From UBA5158 sp963692955 (GTDB lineage: Bacteria; Pseudomonadota; Gammaproteobacteria; DSM-16500), in NCBI GenBank assembly GCA_963692955.1, contig OY843587.1, positions 2,232,001 to 2,296,000 on the forward strand: a stretch of DNA of 64,000 nucleotides, read 5' to 3'. The position numbers were made by a program, and so were the translations under genes. This document shows, in pieces, positions 58,201-62,979 of the stretch (position 1 is the stretch's first letter; the number at the start of each line of letters is the position of its first letter). A model generated the notes under the pieces. The model made no database searches. It was not told the DNA's origin and saw nothing but the letters and a program-made list of their open reading frames with translations.

Positions 58201-61200
58201 GCGACTCTTATCGATTCAACTAATAATGCCAGCGTCGCCGGCGCTAATGTCAGTATGGACAGCACGATTAATGGCGCGCAAAACCTAATAGTTACCGCGG
58301 GCACTGGCACTGTCACGTTTAGCGGTATGCTAGGTAACACGACTAATTTGAATAGTTTGACGGTGACTGGCGCGACCACATTCGGCCCGTCTGCTGCCAG
58401 TATCACGACGACGAACGCGCAAAATTTTAATAGCGCGGTGACGTTGAACGGCAACGAAAACTTTACTAGCACCGCTGGCGCGATCACGTTAGTCAGCACT
58501 GTGAACGGCAACCAAAACTTGAATTTGAATGGCGCTACCAACGTTGATTTAAATGCATCGGTCGGCGTGAAAAACTTGACCGTGACCGGCGCGACGACGA
58601 TCAATTCGGCCGCTATCACGACGACGCAAGCACAAGCATATAACAGTGCCGTCACGTTACAAAACTCAAACTCTAACTTCACCGCTGGCACGTCAATTAA
58701 TTTTGTCAGCACTATTAACAGCTCATCCAATGGCAACACGAATTTAACGCTGAACGGCGCGAGCGGCGTTACCTTCGGCGATTCGATTGGTAATCTCGCT
58801 AATGAAAAATTAGCGACCTTGAATGTCACTGGCGCAACTTCGATTAATTCATCTGTGATCAACACCACGGGCACGCAAGCATATCAAAGCGCTATTACCC
58901 TCACCAATTCCGATACCATGAATAGCGGCAACACTATTACTTACAATAACACTCTCGACAGCGCTAGTGGTTTAGGTTCAAGCTTAACTGCCAATGGCTC
59001 GGCGGGCGTGACGTTTAACGGTAATATCGGTAACGGTAGTAACGGTCAATTGACTAACTTACTCGTCACGGGCTCCAGCAGCAATCCTACTATCAACATC
59101 AACACTGCTTCGATAAAAACTAGCGGCGCGCAAACCTATAACACTGCCGTCACGTTACAAGCCGACAGTAGCTTGGCGAGCAGCGCGGGCACCATCGAAT
59201 TTAAAAATGTCGTTAACGGCGCGCAAAACCTAATACTAAACGGTAACACCGGCGTCATTTTAGATAATTCAGTTGGCGCTGGTACGAATTTATTAAGCTT
59301 AAATGTCAGCGGCCCGACAACAATTTACTCCGCAAACATCGACACGACGAATCTACAAAAATACCAAAGCCCAATCAGCTTTGGTAGCGCCGCAGATAAC
59401 CTGGTTAGCTCGGCAGGCGCGCTTGAATTTGATAACACGGTGAATGGCGCGACGAATTTAACGCTAAACGCTCACACGACCGTGACTTTAAACGGTGCCG
59501 TCGGTAATACGACGCCATTAACAAGTTTAGACGTCACCGGCTTGACTAACTTAAATTCTCCGCTGATTAAAACGGTTGGCACGCAAGCGTATCACAGCGC
59601 GGTATCATTAGTTTCAGACACCGATATCGTGAGCGTAGCTAACAATATTTCATTCAATACCACCGTCAATGGCGGCGGTAACAATTTCACTAGTAACGCT
59701 GGCGGCACGACGGTCTTCAGCGGCACTATTTCCAACGCCAATAATTTTATGAATACCTCAACGGGATCGACAACCTATTATGGCTCGATCTCAAATACGA
59801 CTAATTTAGTGACTACAGCGGCAACGATAGATTTACAAAATGGTAACGTCACCACTTCCGGCAATCAAACTTATAACGGCGCAATCACGTTAGATAGCAA
59901 TCCGGGTAACATTACCAGCACCAACAACGGCAATATACTTATGCATTCATCCAGCGTTGCTAACAATGGTAACTTAATCACGTTCAACACCACAGGGAGC
60001 GCGGAAGTTACGGGTAGAATTTCCGGTACTGGTGGCTTTACGCAAGCAGGCAGTGGCGTCACAACCTTCGATTCTTCTTTAAATAATTACACGGGCGCGA
60101 CACAAGTTAACGCCGGTACTTTACAAATCTCTACCAATGGCGCGCTATCCGCGGTAAGTAATACGAATGTCGCAAGCGGCGCGACACTTAATTTAAATAA
60201 CTTCAATAATACGCTGCAATTATTAACCGGCAGCGGTTACGTCACTTTAGGCAGCGGTACGTTGACGGTGAATGACACGGGCGCCGACGCCTTTAGCGGT
60301 AATATCAGCGGAGCGGGTAACCTTACAAAAGTAAACGCCGGTACGTTAACCTTATCCGGCAATAGCTCTTATTCCGGCACTACCAATATTAATAACGGCA
60401 TAATAAATGTCATTAGTAATAACGCGCTGGGTACGAGTAATACGACCGTCGCTGCGGGCGCAGAATTAGATATCAATAATAATGTGACCGTGGGTAACAA
60501 TCTCAATATTTCAGGTAACGGCACGAGCGGTAACGGCGCGTTAGTCACCACCGGCAATGACACATTGACCGGCAACGTGAAATTGAATGACAACACTAAC
60601 ATCGGTGTCGTGAACTCTAGCGATGCATTAACCATGACTGGAGTTATCAGTGGTACGGACGTCAACGCTAATTTAAATAAAATCGACGCTGGTCAATTAA
60701 CTATTGCTAATCCCAACGACTCATATACTGGGAATACAAATATTCTGAACGGTACTCTCATTGTCGGCACTCCAACCGCAATTCCTACCACTAGCGCATT
60801 AAATATTAGCGGCGGCGCGTTAACCGGTATAAGCAATGAAACGATTAATATTACTTCATTGAGCGGCGCTGGTTCATTGAGCTTGACCCAAGCAGGTGTG
60901 ATCATTGGAACTGATAACTCTTCAACTACCTTCTCTGGTACGATTAACGGCGCGGGTAACCTTTACAAAGTGGGAACGGGTACGCTGACTTTATCGGGTA
61001 ATGACTCTTACACCGGCATCACCAGTGTCGGCAGCGGTACTTTGAATTATCAAAATGATGTTTCTAACATCGGCATTTTAACCGTTGCCTCTAATGCCGC
61101 GTTAGAATTAACGAATGCGACGCTTTATTCAACTGGTATTTCGCTCAATGGTAATGGCGTGTTAAATGGCGGCGCCTTAACGGCGACCGCAACTTCAAGA

Positions 61201-62877
61201 TTAATTAGTAACGTTAATCTCTCTTCAAACACTCTAATCAGCACGCAACTGCCGTCTGACACTTTCACTATGGTCGGCAATATTAATGGTAATTATAATT
61301 TAACGACGCAAGGCGGCGGCATGATAAATCTGATGGGTACTATCGGTCAAACCACCGCGTTAGCTTCTTTAACCACCTCAGCGGCGGGCGTCACGGAAAC
61401 CAATGGTAGAATCACCACGACGCAAAACCAAACCTTCAATAATTCCACGATACTAGGAACTAACACTAAGTTAACGTCATCAGCGGGCAGCATTACGCTG
61501 AATGGCAGCGTCGATGGTTACAGTAACATGAATAGTTCGCTCTCGCTAAACAGTGCTACTGGTACAACGATTAATGGCGTACTTGGCGGTAATACTGCGT
61601 TAACCAATTTTACGGTTAACGGCGGCGCCTTAACGATGACTGGCGGCGCGGTCACCACCACAGGCAATCAAACCTATAACGTGCCTGTCGTACTCGGCAA
61701 TTTAAACACTACATTAACAACGGGCGCCAACCTTACTTTCACTAGCGGACTCAGTGGCGGCACTGGCGATAATTTGAATGTAGTTGGCACCACCACTAGT
61801 AATAACTTCCAATTTACCGGTCAACTAGGTTTGAATAACGTTAATGTTACTGGCTACAATAATGGTAATAATACCTTAACCGTGCAAACCAACAACGCCG
61901 AAAGTTGGAGTATCAACGCGTTAGATAGCGGTACTATCGGTGGTATCGCAGAACAAAGCGGCGCGTTTAATTTCGGTAACATTAATAATTTAGTCGGTGG
62001 CAATGTCGCCAATACCTTTATTATCGGCACGGGAACGTTAGCTGGAACGATTACGGGTGGCGTCAGCCAAAATAACACGCTTTTCACCAACAATAGTTTG
62101 AATAACAATTTCAACATTTCTAACACTAACGCTGGTAACGTCACCGGCGTACCAAGCTTTACGAATATTCAAAATTTAACTGGCGGGTCCGCAAATAATA
62201 ACTTTGTTTTCTCGAATGGAGCGACTCTCAATGGCAATGTTAATGGCGGCGGATCGGGAACCAATACTTTAGATTATTCTGCTTATGCGCCAGTGAATAT
62301 CGTCGTAAACAATCAAAGCGGATATACACTTGACGGCGCTAATAATATCGTCAATACCTTTACGAGCATTAATAATTTAATGGGTAACGGTTCAGCGGTT
62401 ATCACGCTAGATGGCACGACTAACACGTTGTATATTACAGGACAAAGATCAGGGTACATCAACGACCCGACTTACTTCTCAGGGTTTGATACTTTCAGCG
62501 CGACCGCGTCTGCATCAAAGAATGCGAAAGTGGTTTTCGGTGTTAACTCGACGTTCAATTCATCGACCAACCAAGCTAACATCAATGGCGCTATCTTGAA
62601 TTTCCAAAATATTAATGTAGTTAGCAGTTTACAAAATCAAATTGGCAGCTCATTTAACAGTGCTATTAACTCCGTCGTGTCTAGCACACCTGATGTTCCC
62701 ACTTCTGTCGTCAGCGCGGCTTCGAACTTTAACAGTAGCACGGCGGAAAACTCTTTGAGCGACACCATATCGGTTGACGTCACCGTCGGCAATTGCACCA
62801 GCACCATTTCCACGCAAGAAAGTTCAGATGATACGACGACTAGTGGTAGCAATAGTGTGCATACTAGCTGTCATTAA
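37207..62877 (+). CDS. Giant two-partner-secretion adhesin (FHA/HMW1-like TpsA), 8,556 residues
   Basis: One uninterrupted 25.7-kb frame. Residues 1-38 form an extended signal peptide (SLVLIISAIFSGIALS). Residues about 39-300 are the haemagglutination/TPS domain: INQSSQQAIIEWNSFNIS, RINPNMGASQIYGQL, SSNGQIILINGAGIHFG and VGGLIASTSDI. Most of the rest is beta-helix repeats of the autotransporter-associated type (GANTYSGGTSITGGTL and variants). GLUG-like repeats lie at about 1716-1975 (GLVGLNSGTISD, GGLVGVNNGTISNSY), and about 30 units built on TTGAQTYNSAVTL lie mainly in 5000-7560. Composition is dominated by Thr, Ser, Asn, Gly and Ala. Cys8530 and Cys8555, at the very end, are the only cysteines I find; HMW1 uses such a pair to stay anchored to its transporter. 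No C-terminal beta-barrel or TpsB gene is seen. GAGG precedes the ATG. Confidence 0.93.
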   Translation: MNLFNSNKFAPAKTIFTKLFSQSLVLIISAIFSGIALSNPVLQGVTSGAATVSSSGNTTTINQSSQQAIIEWNSFNISAQEKTQFVQPNSSAVALNRINPNMGASQIYGQLSSNGQIILINGAGIHFGPGSQVDVGGLIASTSDITNANFLAGKYIFNIPSLFQGSIINEGSIKAADYGLVALLGTGVVNNGVIQARLGSIALGAGNAFTLDFYGDQLINFTVDQAATSPGVDSNGNKLAAGVTNSGQLLADGGKVLVTANVAAGVLDNVIDMQGVAQAQSVAQQNGEIILSGSDNGVVLVSGTVDASGKGAGQTGGIVTITGDVIHLTQTASIDASGDAGGGVVEIGGSAHGQGPLKDATQTLLDSGSEVNVSAINTGNAGQAVVWSNDDTEFLGNILSNGGALRGNGGNVEVSGGFLNFVGNVNSSAANGNVGNLLLDPYAIVISTGANNNYSGSGTPTNVASGSSSVMNVTTLQNELVSNDVSISSGSTGTGDGSVTVSNAVTWTSGHTLTLNATGNIYINASITATSGTLTLKAGDGLAAGNGFGSTVGSVLSLANLNLNTNNGNGAIYTFTAGMAITGTLAVGVDAQMDVTNAFSNQTSAAVTLTNAAVILSANTNSTNMLGTGTITINSGATIETDNSAITVPNNIVINSGTLTLQGSSTSSYNGVISGSGNVSESGTGSVTFSANNTYSGTTNIAAGGALIANNTSSNYGGLGTGTLTVNGSGQIIFPGGEYQTIDNAITLTGGTRSSPAIIQANGGDTFNGNITVSGTGELYAATSTNTNVYGNLVGTTSSVLLGAPEDGTDHYYTDNSSTWNGTIVSEGSQGTQEADAAGAFGSSSANLQQVGSNAFYMESGGNEYANIQIANGQTFELAGSNTSTYSGTVGYQSGASGGTLSIGGAGNIDFTGSTSANFAITVQSGQLEIGSANGVGTGAVTVQSGNGIDIVANNITFSNAISALGGGINGNTNGAISIDGTGDTYSGAVTLTGTSYIGGSGSGTISNLNTGNNAIKKVGLGALTFSSLSDTNTVEIANGTLTAPSFGTGALTLSGGTLINNARLTLGNSSVAVTGNSEISPGGNLTINTNIALSNGAILTVDNTTQTMTFGGNISGNGGITIGANTYYNYFDGTDTYTGGTILNGGHDYALSGNAFGTGSVTLNNANNLQFSLGGTFSNLFILNNTASSVENLYIPGSVTVTLNGGLQVNGNTNLFPDNNSNLIINSALTGSGVLNLTGPWTYAFEQSSPNFSGTLNAIGTGTIATYASNALGNSNATLNYVSSSNGGQGTPTALNSNNTIASGYTESTNINFENNIYGFGVQGNTTLSGNISFDTAITLSPSSGVILALTGNLSGSGALTSSGAGTLGLSGSLSNYTGTITSSAGTLALTGNGTSYNKAVSITGGSLLLGGTNDPTGTGTLSIYSGASISAVSGTYLHNSSTSFNGSVSFGGVSSIEFAGGAPTFGGAISDNDGGTLQLDSAFNPGQTLSVQSGTLSANSITLGGTTSLSAGSLSASGAISLSALGASNGTVNVTSSGSTVSISGATNLGAGTTLNLSSSGSTSFTGGATVSSGSTFSISSGGGITLSTNSITLGSGSQFTLNDTSGSTGIAISTSIGGNSSSNVGNLSISAPNISQSITDSAAITVNNFTLNSGKFYQVNSSLPTFSVGNNFSITSGTGSFTRATALSGSTYTLNDIYGLQGVSTLALSNSYVLANSITAPSSMSNWTGPNGSTGFTPIGTLGSAYSGTFNGNGYTVSNLYMDYIVPSSGSGVSTGLFNNSSGTIENLGLANINFTQQLYVANNNTAAASGLVGLNSGTISDVFVTGTLVGADQGTLAGTNIMGGLVGVNNGTISNSYSVITENIANNLGGGGIVGQNNSGGTITNTYTVPTYTGNYKQNGSTTTFTNNGTINNSYYDTANNPKSGGGGTGLTDAQMQQYNNFSGFGFTGSSPVWAIPQAGGYPVLTALTPGPYAPVGITLTGTVSNGANDSLTFVSNGSSLGSVTINSDGTFSFVAPNLNASSGFLIFLSSGASGGLADISSGTLGSTMTSLNFSAGTFNVGDANNNFNISNTTLSNALGSLTGNGAVFSASGNNLTFNSNMNFNTLSNISYNLNGNIFTSGTGSVTFNGGITVSNNPTVTSAQNITFNSTVNGSSSLYLKSSTNSSISGAIGNSAGLATLEIDGGTGTLSSISSLTNLTLGANETVSGDSANNTYTLNSNGVLNISSASSAGTGAITLAGGSINATSAVTLSNALTVSSASSLTGSGIDFSSSSIVLNGVLSVTSSGTTKFEKAMSGGGALKQTAGTMILSGANTFTSDSYITGGTAVAGTNTAFGSGAIFLDGGSLSSNTSVSMSNPFGVTANGGTISGSSNLTLSNSGFSTLYGTLTLNNSANVGFSGYLTGAGAVTISQGNVTLSGANNYTGATTLNGGTLIGSSASISGGSFKENNSATLQTININEGTTINGTQYIANGVQFNGTVTGAGAISVNSGGSLYASQNNTFNGTVADSGLLESNAGTNPFGTGALTFYNGSSIQADTGSTLGNSSVTVNGSVTQNNSSNNPMAFANGVTMASGSLYTANAPIWFESAITGSGGITLQGAGTSYTYTNNPSYNGTITVSSGTLQGNGGTNPFGTGTLTLAGGTLTTSTTATLGNSSLSVTSASTISGSSSITISNGGTLSAGLTDTDSATLTLSGVYSGSGSITEGNGAGILVLGGSNTFTGGVSVNAGTVQAGANAAFGTGTIGFNNSTLQATTGVTIGNNYTVGGNGLSVSGSNSITLNGTGGLTGTLADGLAQTLTLGGVLSSTGAISQSTGTLVISGANTYSGGTSITGGTLKVGSNTALGTNTLSMNSSTLQATSGVTLANSFTVGSNAVTINGSNNISFSSGGTLSGPLTDTNSATLTLNGVFSGAGSITEGNGAGTLVLGGSNTFTGGVSVNAGTVQAGTNAAFGTGIIGFNNSVLQATTGVSIGNNYTVGSNGLSVSGSNSITLNGTGGLTGTLADGLGQTLTLGGVLSGTGAISQSTGTLAITAANTYSGGTSLTGGTLSVGSNTALGSSTLSMSGGSALQASTAVTLANSLSVGSNAASINGSNNITFSSGGSLGSALTDTDSATLTLNGVFSGAGSITEGNGAGTLTLGGSNTFSGGDSINAGTVIVGTNAAFGTGTISINNSALQSSTGVTLGNVYSFGTNGATISGSNNITFSDTTSNSGVLNGNVINITDSGTVSFAKALSGSGGLTLTGGTTALTGTNNYTGTTTISNSATLTNTSGGDASITSGSFSVTGTANLTGSNTHALIINEGIAIGSTVNVNGRVQFLGSMSGSGATAVVSGGALYTSQSNSSYSGAVTDAGLLDTQSSSNPFGTGTLTFNNGATFQSTNTSTTYANNNIQINGTVTENNSGNITSFPSAGTVTVNSSALLNANGLTFAGLVAGSGGITVATNTNTFSGTNTAYSGAVILNGGTINANSATNPLGSGSLTLNGGTLYTSSGTALANVTSVGSSDYVVINGANGLKFNGQVTLNSSSEILLQNNNVNFNNGVTGSGGIGFDQNNAATAIFGGNNGGYSGTIGGTYNSNYVGYNATIEINNSNTNLLGTGTLNVSSGSITAISSTGSGTISNTFSNPNGNETIGNSAISGNYALTLSNASDASNYTIYFGTNVSLPNSFSFSGYSEVLNGGTLNLGGSNTGTNTYGMKVDSGGLLNLTNSNALGTATGTNVSYVNVVSGGEVDTNGSINAPITFTLNGTGNSGNGALYLVNNASGTINNAITLASNTMIGAGSSSTLTLGSTVATAGFALTFNDGSSSTISSSGVISGTSGSLVKTGTGALKITGTNSYTGGATLTGGTVYGDNNSAFGTGALSLNGATLTSDSAQTYTNALTVTANGGNINGANNLTFNTQATLNSGGTTTLLNGSSSTPIDFAGGLTGSGTLTFSSTSPATAEFGGTTNGGYSGTINATSGTLLINSTGGNPLGTGTINASSTSISSLVTASAITNNMTLNGNLNLAGSQNLTLSGTLGGSSTLTTTGSATYTLSGNNSYSGGTIMDSGILSVGSNSNLGSTSGSLSFYGGTLMVTNSFDSARSIYLGAGGGTINPNGNSGVVSNGNGLGLSGLITSVSSSTPLLTINDTSAGGLGMVSLNNASNSFTGGINVISGTLGFNNAGSVSSGTILINGTGNAGLRAENNATTITNAITANASFSLGRATTLGGAISLGNNITITLSNPDTSGVSNSAISGNISGSYGITEQSGTNGSGNALVLSGNNSYTGNTTISGIIQDASTSGNAFGTGNVLLLNGTLNMATSAALPNSVQVTGTSSSSTINGSTGDNINGSLTVGAGNTLNISNSGGITFLGAATLNSTSTLTLNNSFAIGSLSGVSGSTLNLNSNTLTINSTTSGISNTEAGGINGTGGVTVNLTGGNNATQIFTGSETYSGTTKVTSGILQVGSGSTSSSVGTGSLNLNGGTLDSGYTSGTLTLSNTYTVSASSILGGSNALSLTGAGTINSGTTLTVNNTGATTFSSITGSAANAGSLSAGSAAGLITLNGAVGASTLASISLADAVSIHTSSISSAGTLSLTGSTTVQTSTTLNGANITLNTVNDTSTNTDTLTLNASSSNSLTGVIGATSLAGLTVNGTTTISGGAISATTQSYTGATTLSNATTFNGTTAGFAAVADSTSLTLTSGMTGTFGGVLSGGGSVNVNNGATANYSVANTYSGATAVSGTLNINAGLALNSITNADTAATGIINYNSGSSNINTVNTSYTGTVNLNSGSTVQSNVASNSLGTGTLNLGGGTLQSSINNNTSFGNSSVNVTGNSTIAPNGNVTFTNGGNFNAGTTLTVTNSGGPGGFGETTFGGALLQNGTGTTNFIVNNGNTSSVYFNGANTFNTLTLTSGNIGSTNSASLTANYTVAANTTIGIDLRGNMSLTGTGTLNSGSTLQISNTGTTTLNTINGASSGAGSITTSGSSVGAITLNGVIGGTAAINSINLGTVTNINNSAITTSGSQTYSAATVLDTSTTLTGSAISLSTLDSLTNGSAALSLSALGTGNAILLNGVVGGTHALASIAATSGNVGAYNNISTTGTQSYSNVFNAVGGSTMTLAGTGLSFGSIGGTDSLTLNASSTIGVTNAVSGINALTISNSTGTTFGGAVTASSLTLSNTTGAVTVTGLLTAGALTTTSNGYSVALNGGTSITGGTSTTFSNTGGVTLVGTSTFNAGLTSTASSTNLNGTLTSYGTAINLGTTALSGGMSTIITTGNSNAAGSNITLGAVTGAANGSQSLTATAGSSGTLALNGTIGTSSVGLNTLTASANSISINNSTIDTTGAQAYTGPITLAAAKSGLNSTNSTITFNGTINGGNELDANGNLGVTFNSNVGANTALSTLKVSGPTSINTSSITTSGLQQYNGAVTLVVDTNTTSTGGAVTYGSTIAGAARSLTVSGTSVSFANTIGSAASLNLLDVTGATTLTAGTVNATTQNYRSAVTLGSDNTLTASTGGAIDFFNTVDGTYNLTVSAPTVTFGNSIGNATVSSYLNSLTVSGATVNDSATFINTAGAQTFQAITGNSSMVLGTNSTLTSTSGAISLLNSVSGAHALSISTANGGVTLGNGPTTSAAVASFAVTGGTTLNWNTVNTTGSQLFSSAVTLANSSSLTSSGSSISFSNTLDGAFALSANGKTAVNFNNGIGTQTPLASLTVSGPTTLGSTGVSTENIKTSGAQLFNGAVTLASNSNLVSAGNAITFGSTIDSGAAAHSLIVNGNQGITFGDNVGLTAALSSLSATGAITINSANINTVGAQNYIGAVTVGNALSLSASSTSSGIITFNQTVNSTASQANSLAITAGTGIAIDNSIGAGTNGALSTLTVTGNTLLTAANIDTTGAQQYNGVMILGADANMNSTFGSINYANTVDGGFNLIAGASFGGVTFGQNVGVATNLTSLTVTGATTINAANIQTTGNQLYNSAVTIGNTTTTLTSGGTTKFVNTVNSATSNHNNLIVSASGVTFGNSVGSATNGKLATLAVTGATTINGAAVATTGAQTYNSLVNVGVDSNITSDSGAINFVKTIDGNINLTVNGGTGVTFGQAVGGTTTLASLAVTGATTINAPSISTLSGQTFNSAVTLGADTTLSNQSGTLDFVSTINGAHALTLASPTVTFGNSIGSLGAASYLNSLTVSGNNINDYAANINTTNGQLYQSVAGVSTMTLDTNSSLMSVNGAIALSNNVSGGSNGLTLNAATVGVTLGTGTTGSASLANLSVTGATTINWGTITTTGIQQYSSAVALNNSSNITSSASTVTFSSTVDGSFALAVNGSTGVNFNNNVGAGTSLASLAVSGPTTVGSAGVSSEVVKTTGKQTFNGTVALASNTTAASSANQIVFNNTIDSSSTTPMSLALNGNTGVTLGNSIGSLHALNSLTVNGVTSINSTNIDTTGAQSYNSAVTLTNNANLAASNSGNGLITFASTIDSAANQANSLTVNGSGGATFNGSIGAGTNGILSSLTVTGPTTLNSANIVTSGAQLYNSAATLIASSSMQSTAGTIVFGSTIDGAYALVLNGSAGVTLNNNVGSLAKLASLDITGTATLNSANIATTGNQIYRNGVLIGNNNSDLVSTTGALNFVSTINNTGAQANNLTVNGATGVTFGDSIGGAAKLSSLDVTGTTTSNAATIATTGNQTYHSGVSIGVNSNIASTNGTVDFTQTVDGGFGLTASGGSSVVMNGAVGSTAKLASVNVTGATTINGPSVSTTGNQTYNSNVTVGATTAITSQSGSLDFKALLDSNAAQTNNVTLNGNQGVTLEKSVGSNFSFNNLNVTGLTTIGTGSAISVNTGGTQTYNSIVDLASSSVNLNANNNAINLTQNISSAGDTLTLNAGSGLITANSFSGNGNLTVANSGGVSFSNSVNANAIALQNTTGNINFNGLVTATSLSTAGSSQNTYNLQINASGTITNAVNFTNTGGVTLVGSFLFTNGVTSTASTSTLNGNVVTNAAPVEFGVTKLTGATLIDSTNNASVAGANVSMDSTINGAQNLIVTAGTGTVTFSGMLGNTTNLNSLTVTGATTFGPSAASITTTNAQNFNSAVTLNGNENFTSTAGAITLVSTVNGNQNLNLNGATNVDLNASVGVKNLTVTGATTINSAAITTTQAQAYNSAVTLQNSNSNFTAGTSINFVSTINSSSNGNTNLTLNGASGVTFGDSIGNLANEKLATLNVTGATSINSSVINTTGTQAYQSAITLTNSDTMNSGNTITYNNTLDSASGLGSSLTANGSAGVTFNGNIGNGSNGQLTNLLVTGSSSNPTININTASIKTSGAQTYNTAVTLQADSSLASSAGTIEFKNVVNGAQNLILNGNTGVILDNSVGAGTNLLSLNVSGPTTIYSANIDTTNLQKYQSPISFGSAADNLVSSAGALEFDNTVNGATNLTLNAHTTVTLNGAVGNTTPLTSLDVTGLTNLNSPLIKTVGTQAYHSAVSLVSDTDIVSVANNISFNTTVNGGGNNFTSNAGGTTVFSGTISNANNFMNTSTGSTTYYGSISNTTNLVTTAATIDLQNGNVTTSGNQTYNGAITLDSNPGNITSTNNGNILMHSSSVANNGNLITFNTTGSAEVTGRISGTGGFTQAGSGVTTFDSSLNNYTGATQVNAGTLQISTNGALSAVSNTNVASGATLNLNNFNNTLQLLTGSGYVTLGSGTLTVNDTGADAFSGNISGAGNLTKVNAGTLTLSGNSSYSGTTNINNGIINVISNNALGTSNTTVAAGAELDINNNVTVGNNLNISGNGTSGNGALVTTGNDTLTGNVKLNDNTNIGVVNSSDALTMTGVISGTDVNANLNKIDAGQLTIANPNDSYTGNTNILNGTLIVGTPTAIPTTSALNISGGALTGISNETINITSLSGAGSLSLTQAGVIIGTDNSSTTFSGTINGAGNLYKVGTGTLTLSGNDSYTGITSVGSGTLNYQNDVSNIGILTVASNAALELTNATLYSTGISLNGNGVLNGGALTATATSRLISNVNLSSNTLISTQLPSDTFTMVGNINGNYNLTTQGGGMINLMGTIGQTTALASLTTSAAGVTETNGRITTTQNQTFNNSTILGTNTKLTSSAGSITLNGSVDGYSNMNSSLSLNSATGTTINGVLGGNTALTNFTVNGGALTMTGGAVTTTGNQTYNVPVVLGNLNTTLTTGANLTFTSGLSGGTGDNLNVVGTTTSNNFQFTGQLGLNNVNVTGYNNGNNTLTVQTNNAESWSINALDSGTIGGIAEQSGAFNFGNINNLVGGNVANTFIIGTGTLAGTITGGVSQNNTLFTNNSLNNNFNISNTNAGNVTGVPSFTNIQNLTGGSANNNFVFSNGATLNGNVNGGGSGTNTLDYSAYAPVNIVVNNQSGYTLDGANNIVNTFTSINNLMGNGSAVITLDGTTNTLYITGQRSGYINDPTYFSGFDTFSATASASKNAKVVFGVNSTFNSSTNQANINGAILNFQNINVVSSLQNQIGSSFNSAINSVVSSTPDVPTSVVSAASNFNSSTAENSLSDTISVDVTVGNCTSTISTQESSDDTTTSGSNSVHTSCH
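42355..43125 (+). repeat. GLUG-repeat island inside the adhesin
   Basis: Residues about 1716-1975 differ from the flanking beta-strand repeats. They contain YSGTFNGNGYTVSNLYMDY followed by GLFNNSSGTIENLGLANI, GLVGLNSGTISDVFVTG, GGLVGVNNGTISNSYSV and GGIVGQNNSGGTITNTY, the GLUG motif series. The island ends in a Tyr/Gly/Pro-rich segment (SPVWAIPQAGGYPVLTAL). GLUG series occur in other bacterial surface adhesins. The island was probably inserted as a module. Confidence 0.75.
45230..46660 (+). repeat. Tandem ~637-bp repeats in the adhesin gene
   Basis: A block coding LTDTDSATLTL, SITEGNGAGTLVLGGSNTFT, FNNSTLQATTGV, SGSNSITLNGTGGL and TYSGGTSITGGTL occurs at about 45,268, 45,903 and (partly) 46,543. 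The period is about 636-640 bases (212-213 residues). Long stretches are identical at the protein level and nearly so in DNA, which indicates recent duplication. It is a likely site of length variation and of misassembly. Confidence 0.8.
52200..59900 (+). repeat. About 30 units of a ~240-bp beta-strand repeat in the adhesin gene
   Basis: A unit of about 75-84 residues recurs with the scheme LTVTGATTIN, then xTTGAQTYNSAVTLG, then a TSxxGxITFxxTVDG stretch and GVTFGNxVGxxTxLASL. The Gln-Tyr/Phe core can be followed at about 53,200, 53,426, 53,884, 54,127, 54,367, 54,601, 54,853, 55,081, 55,321 and onward, at 225-250-base steps. Copies are diverged rather than identical, so this array is older than the 637-bp one. 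It is expected to form a long beta-helix shaft. Confidence 0.8.
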
Positions 62878-62979
62878 GAATTATACCTAGTGGTTTAAAT
62901 ATCGCGAAATCTCTAGCTTTTATCCCCTCTTTCCATTACGTTTGATACGTTAGAATACATATTTCGACGGGAGCAAGTC

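Noticed and set aside
40194..62852. Many minus-strand frames inside the adhesin gene (up to 288 codons)
   Set aside because: They are antisense shadows of Thr/Ser/Asn/Gly-rich repeats, Leu/Pro/Val-rich, with no start signals or domains.
37207..62877. Classical autotransporter with its own C-terminal beta-barrel
   Set aside because: The last 300 residues lack the alternating aromatic pattern and terminal Phe of a barrel, while the N-terminus has a TPS domain and the end has the HMW1-like cysteine pair.
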